Origin: Bolinopsis microptera
Lineage: Eukaryota > Ctenophora > Tentaculata > Lobata > Bolinopsidae
Reading direction: 5' to 3'
Assembly: GCF_026151205.1 (NCBI RefSeq)
Contig: NC_087082.1
Span: forward strand, 9,804,901 to 9,868,900
Length of the DNA: 64,000 nt
Of the stretch, positions 1 to 11,560 are shown piece by piece. A program made the translations under genes and the position numbers. Under the pieces are notes generated by a model, which made no database searches, was not told where the DNA came from, and was given only the letters and a program-made list of their open reading frames with translations. Numbering within the stretch: position 1 is the stretch's first letter; each line of letters starts with the position of its first letter.

Positions 1-232
1 TACCAATAAAGCTGAGAAGTAGCAACTGTTTTCTGTGAGCCACCACTTCAGGCACCCTTACCAATAAAGCTGAGAAGTAGCAACTGTTTTCTGTGAGCCA
101 CCACTTCAGGCACCCTTACCAATAAAGCTGAGAAGTAGCAACTGTTTTCTGTGAGCCACCACTTCAGGCACCCTTACCAATAAAGCTGAGAAGTAGCAAC
201 TGTTTTCTGTGAGCCACCACTTCTGGACACAA
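1..232. repeat. 58-bp tandem repeat, four copies
   Basis: Four near-identical 58-bp units begin at about 1, 59, 117 and 175. On the minus strand each unit contains the 3' end of a RIOK3-like exon together with its GTAAGG splice donor. The array is therefore a local duplication of an exon-intron junction, not an unrelated satellite. Only the unit nearest 232 joins the rest of the exon. The other three lie downstream in the intron. Confidence 0.9.
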
Positions 233-2945
233 TATCCCCGCTCTCCTCAACCTGTTCAGATTGTTAACTTCCTTCATAGCCCATACCTCTATTAGTTTCT
301 TTGTTCTGTTGTTAACCACTTTAGTGTACCTTAATAATATGTACTGTTTAAATTATCTTAGAAATATTGCTTTTGACAGAGCAAATTGACGCAAGCTTTG
401 TGATTCTGTTTTTTAGAGAAAGATAAGATATCAGCGTTTACACTATCTGTTATTTAGAACTTTATAATAAGTGTACCTGTCATCCAAGTACTCTCTCCTC
501 CTCCGGAACTCGTTTAAACTGGTCTTGTGGATCTTGAATACACACTCAGCTGGTACGGGTATTGACTCGTTACCCAGCCCTGGCAGCCTGAAACAGACTG
601 GATTAGTTGTGGATCAATACAAATAATTGGATGTGATAAGCTGAACATGTTGAAGGCTATGCATACTGAAACTGTGTGATGATCTCATTTTTGCTTCAGG
701 AGAGTAAACGAAAGACTCGATAAAATTTATCAATGATCTAATTGATGATTTAAAAGGGAATTTTAAATCCTAAGAGTAAGAGCAAATAGTTGACCGTTGA
801 AAAAGTCAGCCCACCGTATCTTCAGATAAAAAGATAAAATAAACTGAAAAAGTTAAAAACTGAAAAATGTAAAGTACCTGCCACCGTTACAGTGTATAAT
901 AACACTCTCCTTGCCAGTGCTGATAATACCGTTTATCTTATTAACTATCCCACTGTTCAACATTTTCAACATCACTACCCTCGTTCTCTTGTCCAACACT
1001 TTCTCCTATCAACATTGCAATTTAAAATTAATTGAAATTTAATTAATTGCAATTTAATTAATTGCAATTTAATTAATTGCAATTTAATTAATTGCAATTT
1101 AAGTAATTGCAATTTAATTAATTGCAATTTAATTAATTGCAATTTAATTAATAATTGAAATTTAATTGTAATTACAATCCTGCTTCAGAGGAGGGGTATC
1201 GAGCATTAAACTCAAGTTATCAAATGTGATTTTGTTTGGCATATAGGCTACCCAACGAAGGAAAAAAACAAATCAGGTTCACTCTTAATGATTATTATTT
1301 GTTACATTTTATTTGAAAAGTTATCAACGATTAAGCTATAAAATTAAAAAGAAAAGGTGAAAAGCCTCACATGAGTAGAGATATCCCTCCTATCCTTCAC
1401 CCTAACACCATCAAACTTAGACTTATGCGCCTCAACTTGCAGCTCGTTGTAAACTTTATGGGGCACCTTGATCCCTGTAAAATCACCAGTGTTGAACTCA
1501 ATGTTGAAGGTGTCTGTTATCTTCTTCTGGTTGCGGGCCATGTTAGCCGCCTTGTCGTGCTTAGTACGACTCGGGTCTGACACTACTTCCGGTACTTCTG
1601 TAAATACATAAATTATCTCATCTAATTCTTGACGAAAATATTTATACAGACTTTATATTAAGTTAAACCTCAAACAAGCTTTTGGTACTGTCGCTAGAAA
1701 ACGATTATAATTCCGTTTTGAAAATCAGTACAAAAGAAGATAAGCTCAATGCACTACAGTGTAGTACTAGTGCTATACAGTGTAGATAATACACAGGTCT
1801 CTTACCGTAGAAACTCTCTTCCTCATCCTCAGAGAACTCATCCATATCCTGATCACGGTACTGGGTACCTCTGAAGGAACTCATGGTTACCTTAGCATTC
1901 CCGTTCCTGTGCTTCTCCTCAGCCATTCTCTCAGTGTCTATTTGGTTTTGTAACATGGCTGCTAGTAGCGCGTCGTTTGCTGTATTCTCGTCATCTTCTG
2001 TCATAAGAATACTCAACATCTTACTTAGAATTATACCAAGTAAAGTTAAACTACTTTCGTAACTACAAATAAATACATTTATTGAGTATTATGTTATGAG
2101 ATGGAAATGTTTTATATAAAGCTTTGTTTCACTTCTAAATGAAAAGCTCGTTATTATTTCACTAATGTATCCTTGTTACATGTCGAGGGTAGGTTATTAT
2201 TTCCTTGTTAAATGTTGAGGGAATTAATAAAGCGTTAATAACAAACCTCTGTTAAGTTCCTCCTGTAATCTCCGTGCCATTTCCTCGTCTGTTTCCGTGC
2301 TAGTTGAAGAAGATGGGGTGACCTCACTTGGGGTTACTATTGGAGAGCCTGTGACAGTGAAACGTAGGTTAATTGCTTTTATACCACCTTCGTAAATATA
2401 AGTTAGTGTTCAATGTTCATTATAAACTGAAATTAAATCGGTTTAATTACCTCTATTAAGTTGCTCCTGTAGTCTTCTGGCCATCTCTTCATCTGACTCA
2501 GCAGCAGCACCAGTGGAGGAGGAAGCACGTGCACCTGTTGAGTTGTCAACTAGGTTCAACTTTCTGTGTATCTCTCTAGCTAGTCTCTCATCTTTCTCTT
2601 CGCCTGGAGGATAAAGATAATGTTACACGTACATCAAGTGTTATTGTGTCGGTAGTTCTTTTAGGTACTTCACGGTAGGAGAATTCATTTATCTATTTAA
2701 ATTAAAACTAATGGTATGTAAACTTTTACCTTCTTGTTGCATTATAGAATCTAGACTCTGAAACTGATTGTTATTGAGGCTTTCGCCCAAATTGTGACGT
2801 CATAACACGTGGTGTGTTGTCATAACACGTGTTATGACGTCACACCACGTGTTATGACGTCACTGTTACCTTCTTGTTGCATTATAGAATCTAGACTCTG
2901 GAACTGATTGTTATTGAGGCTTTCACCCCAAGGTTTTTCTGCCAT
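178..2945 (-). CDS. RIOK3: RIO-type serine/threonine kinase RIOK3-like, 5' eight exons
   Basis: Atypical RIO-family protein kinase; RIOK3 members act in cytoplasmic small-subunit (pre-40S) maturation and innate signalling. Exons read on the minus strand: 2945-2870, 2603-2451, 2348-2247, 1997-1806, 1597-1371, 1005-878, 587-477, 329-178. All junctions are GT-AG and all phases agree, giving about 380 residues. The N-terminus carries repeated acidic helices (DEEMARRLQEQLNR, then DEEMARRLQEELNR) like the ubiquitin-interacting motif of RIOK3. Next come an acidic stretch and the family-typical TKHDKAANMARNQ block. The kinase lobe opens with NSGIVNKINGIISTGKESV, the RIO nucleotide loop, then VFKIHKTSLNEF with the ATP lysine. 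The catalytic loop is outside the window to the left. Start chosen at the ATG reading MAEKPWGESL. Odd points: a 58-bp duplication at the last splice donor and a partial duplicate of exon 1 in intron 1. The match to human RIOK3 was made from memory and not by search. Confidence 0.88.
1017..1170. repeat. 15-bp AT-rich tandem repeat
   Basis: About nine units of AATTTAATTAATTGC with small variants, inside a RIOK3-like intron just upstream (in minus-strand terms) of the exon at 1005-878. Confidence 0.85.
2726..2932 (-). repeat. Partial duplication of RIOK3-like exon 1
   Basis: About 63 bp covering the 3' part of exon 1 and its splice donor (2866-2928) recur at 2726-2788, 140 bp downstream in intron 1, with only a few differences. 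The downstream copy keeps its donor but has no evident acceptor or ATG, so it is probably not used unless transcription starts within it. Confidence 0.8.
2795..2864. promoter_or_regulatory. 70-bp near-palindrome of CRE-like and E-box motifs
   Basis: Between the two exon-1 copies lies a nearly perfect palindrome. It contains three GACGTCA cores (ATF/CREB-type) and three CACGTG E-boxes joined by TAA/TTA. The motifs are visible in the sequence. A regulatory role just downstream of the first coding exon is inference; it could equally be a palindromic repeat insertion. Confidence 0.4.
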
Positions 2946-3374
2946 TTCCTAAACGAGTTATATTGATTGGAATTCTAAAAGTTGTTTATTAATCTACTTT
3001 TCAACTTTGATGTGTCAGTTATAAAACGTGTAAGTAGTGGGTATAATTTAATTATTAAAATTATTAAAATTAAAGGTATTGTCATATTAGAATTAATCAT
3101 GATTTTATTATAGCTCTTTAATGCTAAAACGACAAAAAATTGAAACGATATCAAATAATAGTATAACTTAAAAACGATGTAATTCAATAATTTTATTGGA
3201 ATAACAATTTAACTTTAAAATAATGTCGATATTAACACAAATTGTAACATATTGTCAAAGACTCAGTGTTTGAATTTATTATTCGGGTCATCATAACTAA
3301 TACTTTACTATTTTCTTAGAAAAACAAACAAACAAACTGGAGGATCACCAACATCCAACATGTTAGCATTTTCA
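2946..3374. other. AT-rich intergenic stretch
   Basis: No convincing ORF, RNA gene or repeat was seen. It probably contains the RIOK3-like promoter and 5' UTR, but no clear core promoter element can be named. Confidence 0.5.
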
Positions 3375-4941
3375 CTAAAGGACATCTTCAACAAGACGTT
3401 GTCTCACGTTTTGACTGCCACATGCTCGAATTTTGACTGCCAAACCATGTGATAGTTATTACTCGGCCAATTTTAAACCAATTACCACAAAAATTTGTAG
3501 TTTGGTCAACAAGGATACAATAATCACTCATTCATCAACATGAAACAGATAAATTTGTTATTTGTACACTTTATGATAAGAATATCACAGGGAAACTTGT
3601 TTATGGCTGTGTAAAATCGAATTTACATGATTTGAGTGAGTTATCGTGATAGATGTGACCATCAAACCTTTCTGAAGCATGTGGGTGTTATATGTACCGC
3701 GATTAATGGTTAAATATACGAAATATGGTACGATTATCACACATCACTTAGGGTAGGCTCTAATGACAACCAGTGAGGACTATTTTGATGTTTTGAATGC
3801 TATTCAAGGTGCTTTAGGCTGTAAAATAATGTTGTAATGATTGACACTCAATAAATAACCTGTAAATGATACAAATATCACATTAAATTCAATATTTTTC
3901 ACGAATCAATGTCAATAATGTGTGAATGTTGTTTTTGAAGATCAATTCATCCAATATTATTAAACATAGTCAATAAGTAATAGGCATTTCATTAAATAAG
4001 CACTTTTCAGATACAAATATCACTTGATTAAAAAAAAATTTTAAAAAATAAAAAATTATTTAAATTGAAATTGTGATATTCGTATCCTATTTTGGTTCCT
4101 AGATGTGCTGTGTAAGATGTTCAGGGAGTAATAATGTTTAAATATTTTACATGTATCAAAAAGAATCTCGTTCTATAGACCCATATTGATACATTTATCA
4201 CGAATGTTACACTTGTAAAATTTGGTTCACAAAAAATGTGATATTTGTATCCTTCAAGTGGTTGGAACAATTTTTCATCCTTGTATCCATACTGAGTTAC
4301 CATTTTGTAGGTGTGAATGAAGTTTCATCTTTATTAATGAATTATGTACCCTTCAAACAGCCACCCAGAGAACTGGACCCGAAAAATAGCTATATTTCGT
4401 TGTTTTAAAATACAATGTGATAATTGTAGTACATCTAACGGGAGGTTGATTTTTGTATCATACTTTTCACTAATTCTGTTTGGAATTGCCTCTGGTACAG
4501 TTTGAGTTCAAAGAAACAGAAAAAAGAGGTCAAGGGGATTCAATAATCACATCATAAAACGGACAATTTTGAAACGAAAATGTGTGATATTTGTATCATA
4601 ACGAGCCTAAATAACGATTTCCTTTTGTACACTGCTTCCTTAGGAGACAGGCATCATGTTACGAAATTTTCATAAAAAACTGATAGCATTCGGTCTCTCC
4701 AGACCCATTTGTATCATTATCACATCTCAGAAAATGTGATATTTGTATCATTGGACTTTAACGTGGTCTAGCTCTGTCAATTTATGTGATAGCATGATTT
4801 TGATTTCATAGTCATAAAGCTATGAAGATTCTGCAACCAATCAATCGAGTCTATCATAGCCAATAGACTATATAAGACTCTAAAAATCAATTTAGAAAAA
4901 GTCAAAACGTGAGACAACGTCTTGTTGAAGGTGTCCTAAAG
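3375..4941. mobile_element. 1.57-kb inverted-repeat DNA element with iterated internal motif
   Basis: The ends form an inverted repeat of about 40 bp. The left end starts CTAAAGGACATCTTCAAC; the right end read on the minus strand starts CTTTAGGACACCTTCAAC, and both continue through ACAAGACGTTGTCTCACG. No transposase ORF is present, so the element is non-autonomous. The interior repeats a short motif close to TGTGATATTTGTATCAT in both orientations, for example near 3867, 4010, 4068, 4235, 4584, 4710 and 4734. No target duplication was clear. Confidence 0.75.
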
Positions 4942-4981
4942 GCCCTTCAGGTTTCACCTAATGTTACCCTCATCAGAGATA

Positions 4982-6466
4982 TCAACTGCCAATTCTAAAT
5001 CGTGTTGAATTATCCCTTTCAATATAAGCACACTGTTTGAAGAAGATGGTAGCTGGTATGACTTTCTTGCCTTCTTGTATACGTTTGAAGCAAAAAGAGG
5101 AGCACACATATCCAGAGATGAAAGGTGCTGAACCACTTAAGGATGAGAATGTTCTAGCAAACTTTTTTAGTTCAGCCTCGTAATAGTATAAGATTGAGTT
5201 CTCCATCACCAACCTTTGACACCAATTGCAGTACTGGCGAGAATGAACATAGTTAATTAAAGATTGAGGAAGGACATATCGAAGTCTAGAAAATCGCACC
5301 CCATGGCGTATAACGGATTTTACACAGCATGCCTGCAGACTAGGTACTAAACTCCACGATTTTTCATGCTTCCCCTTGTATATTGCATTTTCTTCAATTT
5401 TAGGGGGAAAGGGGTTTCCATCCAACAGCAGATCATTCAGACTAAAACTTATCAAGCATGCAGGAAGATTCTTTAAGTTACATCGATCAATGTCTAATAC
5501 TCTGAGAGAGGAGGAGCAGGCTTTAAGATAATTTGGGACATAGTTTATCTGATTTCCAGCAATTCTTAATGTGTTCAACCACTTGCAGTGTCTCAAGAAT
5601 TCTGGAAAGTGATCAAGCTTGTTGTTTGAAATTATAAGGCATTGGATGTTTTTGCAAACATTAGAGTCTGCAGGAATAAAGGAAGGTATTTCAGATATTT
5701 GATTGTTTTCAACATTTAGATGTATCAAACTTTTCATATCCCATAGTCCTCTTGGTAGCTTTGTTAAACGGTTGCCAGATAAATCAAGCTTTTTCAGGGA
5801 CTCTAAAGCCATGATCCTATTCTCCAGATGGCGGTAATTCAATCTTGAAATTGTAAGTTCAGTGAGTGTCTTAGGAAACCCAACTCCAGATATGGCAGGA
5901 TACTGGGACAGAAGTCCAATTGTCATGGTTTTCACATCTTCCTTTGGTTGAAATTTAGGACGAATCGTCTTTGCCTTTATAGATTCTGGATCTAATTGAA
6001 TGAAATAACTTGGTTTCTTTATTGTTTCTATCAATATTTGAAGTTCATTAGGTTGGGCATCACTAATCATCATAAGATGTGGCGGGTTTTTGAATGTTAT
6101 GCTCATCTTCCCTTCCTGCAGCAACCGACTGTGTACTGCTTCAATGTTGCTGGGTGATATTGATTATTGAATTGACAGAAGTCATTCAAAAAACTGATTC
6201 ATGAAAGACTAGGAAGGGAGGTAATTTAGTAATTTATTACATATTAACCAAAACATTACCAGCAAAACATTGAAATCTGTATATAAATAACCAAACCTCT
6301 TTGAGATGATATAAGCTGCTCCATTAGGATTCTTAGATGTCTGAACATCCATGCTGACGGTGCCATTTTGTAGTTTTAATCCCACATAAGACTTGCGAGG
6401 TTGACTCCTATTACTTTGACCCAAAGTGGTAACTATGTTTGTCTTGCAGGAAAAGTTAAATTTCAT
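4982..6466 (-). CDS. LRR1: Leucine-rich repeat protein 1 (LRR1/PPIL5-like)
   Basis: LRR1 is the substrate-recognition subunit of a Cul2 ubiquitin ligase that unloads the replicative helicase from chromatin at replication termination. Two exons: 6466-6297 and 6149-4982, joined in phase as ...YIISK-S-NIEAVHS..., for about 445 residues (human about 414). The N-terminal beta-rich domain starts MKFNFSCKTNIV. A central block of leucine-rich repeats includes LKKLDLSGNRLTKLPRGL and LIHLNVENNQISEIPSF. The C-terminal region has the ACCVKSVIRHGVRFSRLRY segment and a cysteine-rich end (CNWCQR, CSSFCFKR) matching the layout of the LRR1 Cul2-box and C-terminal domain. The intron is 147 bp with GTTTGG donor and CCCAG acceptor. 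It lies about 2 kb from the RIOK3-like gene on the same strand. Identification is from remembered family features. Confidence 0.85.
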
Positions 6467-6599
6467 AACCCTGGATGAAGATAAAAGACTACATTGAGTA
6501 AAATATCCTTGGTTAACTTAGCTAATTGATCAGGTAAACTTAGCTTGAATGATTGGGTAAATTAAAATTGTAGTGCATCATTCACCGGTAAATTTTCTT

Positions 6600-7312
6600 A
6601 TGTATCTGGAGGATCACGTGATGCTGAGAGGTGCAACCTTTATATTCACAAATCCAGAACACACAAAACCTTTACATATTTAGGTGCAAAATGTTGGAAT
6701 ACAATTCCAGAGAACATAAGGACTATAGAATGTAGTGTAAATTTCTCACAATGTATGAAATCTAAATTTATGTCAGATGTAATTCAAGGAGTCTCATCCT
6801 ATGAAATAAACAATAGTTTCGACTATTTCTACACTCTAGCTATGTGACAACTGAAACAATTTTTAAGGTGCTGGAGTTTTTGTCGGGTGGAAAGGCCCCC
6901 TGCGTTATATGACCTATTTTCAGAAGTATAGAACTTTAAACATCTCCTTTATTCGTTCCCATTTGTTATCATTGCCATTCTAATGTTGTTCTATACTTCT
7001 CTGTGTATAACTGTAAATAATATTACTTACGAAATTCCAAAGTGGGCATCTATGTAATTTTCAACATTAATTGTTACCTCCATGCCCACAGTTCACTGTT
7101 AAATCATATCTTATTTTACCACTCATTAATTTATTACTTATTTTGTTTTACAATTTACATGCTATATCCTTATGTCCCTAGAAGGGTGTTCTGCTAACAG
7201 TTTTTGACTGACTTGAATGTCCTGCACAGCAGATTGAAGCTTCTTAAATTATTTTTTATTCTTATTGTATTGCTGTGTAAATTTGATTCTAATTCTAATT
7301 CTAATTCTAGTG
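6600..7312 (+). mobile_element. 3' end of a CR1/L2-like non-LTR retrotransposon
   Basis: Positions 6605-6847 encode the last part of a reverse-transcriptase polyprotein (NLYIHKSRTHKTFTYLGAKC, ending FDYFYTLAM-stop). It resembles the fragment at 28489-29191. A 3' UTR follows, ending in three to four ATTCTA units at 7285-7312, the kind of short 3' microsatellite found on CR1/L2-group LINEs. It is 5'-truncated. Confidence 0.75.
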
Positions 7313-7984
7313 ATTGACCTTTTAAATAACTTGTAAATTTAAAAGGAGAAGCATTATGGCACTGTTTAACTACTCAGACGCCCAAAATATGAAGCATAGT
7401 GGGTCTGTTAAGACCTGACCAGGTAGTAAGGAATCCTGATCAGACTACATCATCATATAGTTGTTGTGACACTATAATCTAAAAGTTTAAATTATTATTA
7501 TTATTTATTATTCATACACTATTTAGAGAACTTAATCAATGGCTTGCTTGCTGTATTGTATCACATGATCTGATAACCCACAGAGCATACAAAACAATAA
7601 CTAAAAGCCATCATGAATTGGGATGTCTAACACATTTCAAAGACTAATATAAGAATTTTAATCACACATTTGAGTGTTTACATTTCGCGTGTCGTTTGCA
7701 AAGTCACAAGACTCAACTATAATGAAAAATAGCTATGTTGTGAGCCTAAAGGTATTGTATATTATATTAAAATATACATATTGTATATGCATATAACATG
7801 ACTTATGGCTTGACAATCAAATAAATTCGAATCTGATGTGTGGCGAAAACTGAAGCAATTATTAAATTTGTATCTCTATCATATATGCTATAGTTGTGTA
7901 AACAGACATAAGTTAAACATTAACAAAATTTAAGTAAAACAAAATTAAAATACAAATAATAATTTGCTAGATGTGGTTAACACG
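7313..7984. other. AT-rich unannotated stretch
   Basis: No gene or clear repeat boundary was recognised between the LINE tail and the TTAA-flanked element. Confidence 0.5.
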
Positions 7985-7988
7985 TTAA

Positions 7989-8787
7989 GGCCACAGGGGG
8001 GGGGGGGTCGAGGCTTCAAAAAATGCAAAAACATATTATGCTTTAAATCAATATATATTTTTGTGGTGGATACTTTGCCACCACTTCTTCAAATAACCTC
8101 ATTTTTTTGATAAATCGATAATGGAGGGCAGAAATATTGATGCCATTACAACTGAAAACTATGATAAGCTTTGTTTTTAATGTTTTTGTGTTATTTCAGC
8201 AGTTAAACTTTGAAAAATATACACATAAAGGCAAAATACTCAAAAATCACATAAACATAAAAAACAGTTTTTTGCCTCTCCTGAAAACCTCGAATTTTTG
8301 ACTTCAAAATCTATCTTCTCCTAGAGTTTTTATCCATTTCACCTCAAATTTGGAACTTATGTTCCTGACATAAATTTAAAAGTTTGTTATGTAACGATTG
8401 TTGTAATTTTGCTCCTAACTCTTTTTATGAGGTTAACCATTTTAAATTTTGTAACCCGCACTCATGGTTAACCTCATATCTCAGCTTTGGAGCAAGATAT
8501 CATAAATCGTTACATAACAAAAACTCAAAATACCTTGAAGAACATTGTTGCCAAGTTACAAAGTTCTAAGTCATAAACTGAAAAAGAAGATAGATTTTGA
8601 ACACGATTTCATTTAAAGTTTTCATTTACAATAGAATTACAGGTAAACCTCAAAATTCAACGCGCGATATCTTCAAATAGGAAACTTTGTTTTCGGTAAG
8701 GACAAAAGCATTTGAAAATTTAGATCGAGCTCTACAACATATCTCAAAATCTCAAAATCGACCTCGGACCCCCCCCCCCCTGTGGCC
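7989..8787. mobile_element. TTAA-flanked inverted-repeat element (piggyBac-type target site)
   Basis: An 800-bp element bounded by TTAA on both sides (7985-7988 and 8788-8791). Its ends are GGCCACAGGGGGGGGGG and the reverse complement, so each terminal repeat contains an 11-12 base G run. Further inverted segments occur inside, such as GTTATGTAACGATT near 8387 and its complement near 8505. No transposase is encoded. TTAA duplication is characteristic of piggyBac-like transposition, but the terminal sequence is not the canonical piggyBac end. Confidence 0.8.
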
Positions 8788-8791
8788 TTAA

Positions 8792-9633
8792 TGACAATAA
8801 TTATTAAAATCGATTTAATGTTTGTTTTAATACAATTAAAATGTACATGTCACAGTAAAATGTACATGTCACAGTCCATGTGCTGTGTGCGCGGCGCTCT
8901 TTTTAAGCTTCCTGAACGTGAGAGAAGCGAGCAATTGACTAGCAAGCTAGCATAACTTCGTTATTTATGGCATTGTGGTGTGGTGTTCACAGCCCTACAT
9001 CGTGAATCAATGCGCAAACAACCAAATTTTTCCCCAACAAAATTATAAAGCTTTTGAAATTTTAACCTTGGTAACTAATGAATGTGACATTGCTCTATCC
9101 AGAGCTAGCCCTTCATGCGCTTTTGTTATACGTTGTATGACCCGCCTGTATCGTCAGGACTATCTAGTGAAACGACCGTGGGGGTCACAACGCGCCCGCC
9201 TCTCGCAGTGGCGCGAAAGCACATGGTTAGATGAAAATGTGACATGATATTGTAATTGCACTATCCAGAGCACTTTCGCTTGCAGTAGCGCGACCGCAGT
9301 ACACGTAAACTCATGGCTAGGTGAATAATTGTAAAGTGAATATGCATTGCACTTACACCCGCATCTAGAGATTATCTCAACAATGTGTGGCTATGCGCGC
9401 GGCGGGCTGCGTCGTTGTGTCGATGGTTGAATTTGCTATACTTTAAGTTTATTTATGGATGACGATTAATCGCTCTACACATAGACTCGATTGTCACGTG
9501 ATTTTTCAACCCGTTCTCTAGCTGGCCCTGAACGACTATTCGAAACCCTAACCCTTTTATCTGATCAAGGTTCCAGAGAGCAAAGTGAAGCATTACAACA
9601 GTTTTTAACATAAATTATAGACACTTATACTGC
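8792..9633. other. Mixed repeat debris with a degenerate hairpin module
   Basis: A 19-bp direct duplication occurs around 8839-8876. Positions 9118-9195 are a degenerate minus-strand copy of the hairpin module seen intact at 16491-16612 (GTATGACCCGCC, then AGTGAAACGACCGTGGGGGT). No credible gene was seen. Confidence 0.5.
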
Positions 9634-9641
9634 TGCAGTGG

Positions 9642-10346
9642 CCCAGTGACATAAAGTGAGGAATCTAAGAATCTAATTCCTAGCCATATTAATTTCCATA
9701 GCCACGCCGACTAATTTTTTTCAACAAAATTATTAAATCAACTTTAAAATAGTCGCTCTCGGTTGTTACACACTGTAACGCCGCGCACTGTACTTTAATT
9801 CTATATTTATCCGAGAAGATGTTCGAATCGAGCGCAAATGCCAGATTCCTGCAGATTCCTAGTTCTTGCGCTTAACTTGGGCGTTACCAAATAATCCAAG
9901 ATATTCCTGTCAGGATCCAAGATTTTCCTACTACCTATACCAGTATGGTAGTATGGACTGTTTGGTAGTATGGTAGTATGGTAGTTGCAGGAACGCGCGA
10001 AGGGCTATATATGTAAATATTACAAAAGCGTACATGGAATCGTGGCCTAGTTGGTTAAATGGTTAATCCGTCGATACCACATTAGCAGATCGCGAGTTCG
10101 AGACCCGGAACACGGAAAGGAATTCTTTCACAATCTTTTGGCAATTATGAATAACTATACTAATGAATTAATAACTATACTAATGAATAACTAAACCTAT
10201 GTAATATAACTAGCAAAGTAAAATGAAATCGTTATCCGGCCGTGGAGCGGCCGAAAAATTTATGGTAGTCGTTTTAAAAATATATGGTAGCCGTTTTTTC
10301 TTTCCAGACTGGATTCCTAGTCCCTTTTTAAATTTATGTCACTGGG
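9642..10346. mobile_element. hAT-like non-autonomous element with 8-bp target duplication
   Basis: The terminal inverted repeat is CCCAGTGACATAAA, present at 9642 and in reverse at 10333-10346. The element is flanked by a perfect 8-bp direct repeat TGCAGTGG (9634-9641 and 10347-10354). Eight-base duplication is typical of the hAT superfamily. Inside are short GTATGGTA repeats (9943-9982) and a tRNA-like SINE head at about 10040. No transposase ORF was seen. Confidence 0.8.
10040..10112 (+). mobile_element. tRNA-derived SINE head
   Basis: An internal RNA polymerase III promoter is visible: box A TGGCCTAGTTGG at about 10043 and box B GAGTTCGAGACC about 50 bases later. Acceptor-stem pairing is poor and there is no clean cloverleaf, so this is a SINE or tRNA pseudogene and not a functional tRNA. 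It sits inside the hAT-like element. Confidence 0.6.
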
Positions 10347-10365
10347 TGCAGTGGAATTGTCAATT

Positions 10366-11560
10366 CTAAATTGACAGAAGTAGCAAACAACATACTTATG
10401 AAGTAGCAGAAATTAAAGCTAAAGTTAACTATGAAAAGAAAATTACGTCTAATCTGAAGCAGAATTGTAAGTCTTTTTACTCTTATTTACGAAATAAACG
10501 TCAAGTTAAATCAAGTGTGGTTTCTTTAGATAGAAGAGATGGTACACGCACAGATAGTTCGACTGAGTCAGCTGAGGTACTCGCAAGTGCCTTTAGCTCT
10601 GTTTTTGTGAGTGAACCACCTGATCCTCTCCCTAAAACTGAAAATTTAAGACCTGACAATGAGAGTATTGATGATATTGATGATATGGAAGTCAGCAGTT
10701 CTGATATAAAAAAGCAATTTTTAAAGCTTAACATTTTTAAGAGTTCTGGTCCGGATGGTGTTCATCCGAAGTTGTTGAAATCGCTAGCTTATGACAACAA
10801 TTTTGTTGAAGCAGTAACTAAATTATTTCAAAAGTGTTCAGATACAGGATCTTTACCTGCAGTGTGGAAATCTGCATCTGGTGTAGCATTGTTTAAAAAG
10901 GGTATTAAATCGGACCCCTTAAATTATAGACCAGTTTCATTAACTTGTATTTTGTGCAAAGTGTATGAAAAGTTGGTGAGAGCACATGTATTAAATTTTC
11001 TAGAACATCGAATTTCGGAGCATCAGCATGGATTTGTTAAGGGTAAATCGTGTTTATCTAATCTTTTAGAGACATTTGATGACATTCTTGACATTTTAGA
11101 TGAAGGTGCCCCGGTTGATCTTCTATACTTTGATTTTAGTGAGGCGTTCGACACAGTCCCGCACTTTAGACTTCTGTCTAAATTGGAAGGCTTTGGTGTC
11201 AAAGGAAAGGTTTTAGATGTTATTAAAGATTTTCTGACAGACAGGACTTATGAAGGACAATGGTCCGATGTTAAACATGTTTTATCTGGTGTTCCTCAGG
11301 GGTTCTAGGCCCTTTCCTATTCATTCTGTATATTAATGATTTGCCTGACCTTGTAAAAAATAAGATTCAGTTATTTGCTGATGATCTTAAATTAATTGGT
11401 ATCATGCAGCTAACCACGGTAGTGTTGCTGAAGATATTGAAGAATTAGAAGTTTGAGAAAGTATTTGGCTTTTACAATTTAATCCTGCCAAGTGCAAAGT
11501 AGTGCATATTAATTTTAAGAACAATCCTAATTTAAATTATAAGAAACATAACAATTATCT
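10366..11560 (+). pseudogene. CR1/L2-like LINE reverse transcriptase fragment
   Basis: Reverse transcriptase of a non-LTR retrotransposon. Recognisable blocks include FKSSGPDGVHPKLLKSLA, NYRPVSLTCILCKVYEKLV, QHGFVKGKSCLSNLLE, the first catalytic aspartate block YFDFSEAFDTVPH and LSGVPQG. The frame breaks at about 11307. In the next frame the catalytic FADD box continues (LYINDLPD...IQLFADDLKLI), with a further break and stop near 11400-11460. The upstream part (EIKAKVNYEKKI...) is linker between endonuclease and RT. The element is dead: both ends truncated and frames broken. Its clade is inferred from the RT motifs. Confidence 0.85.
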
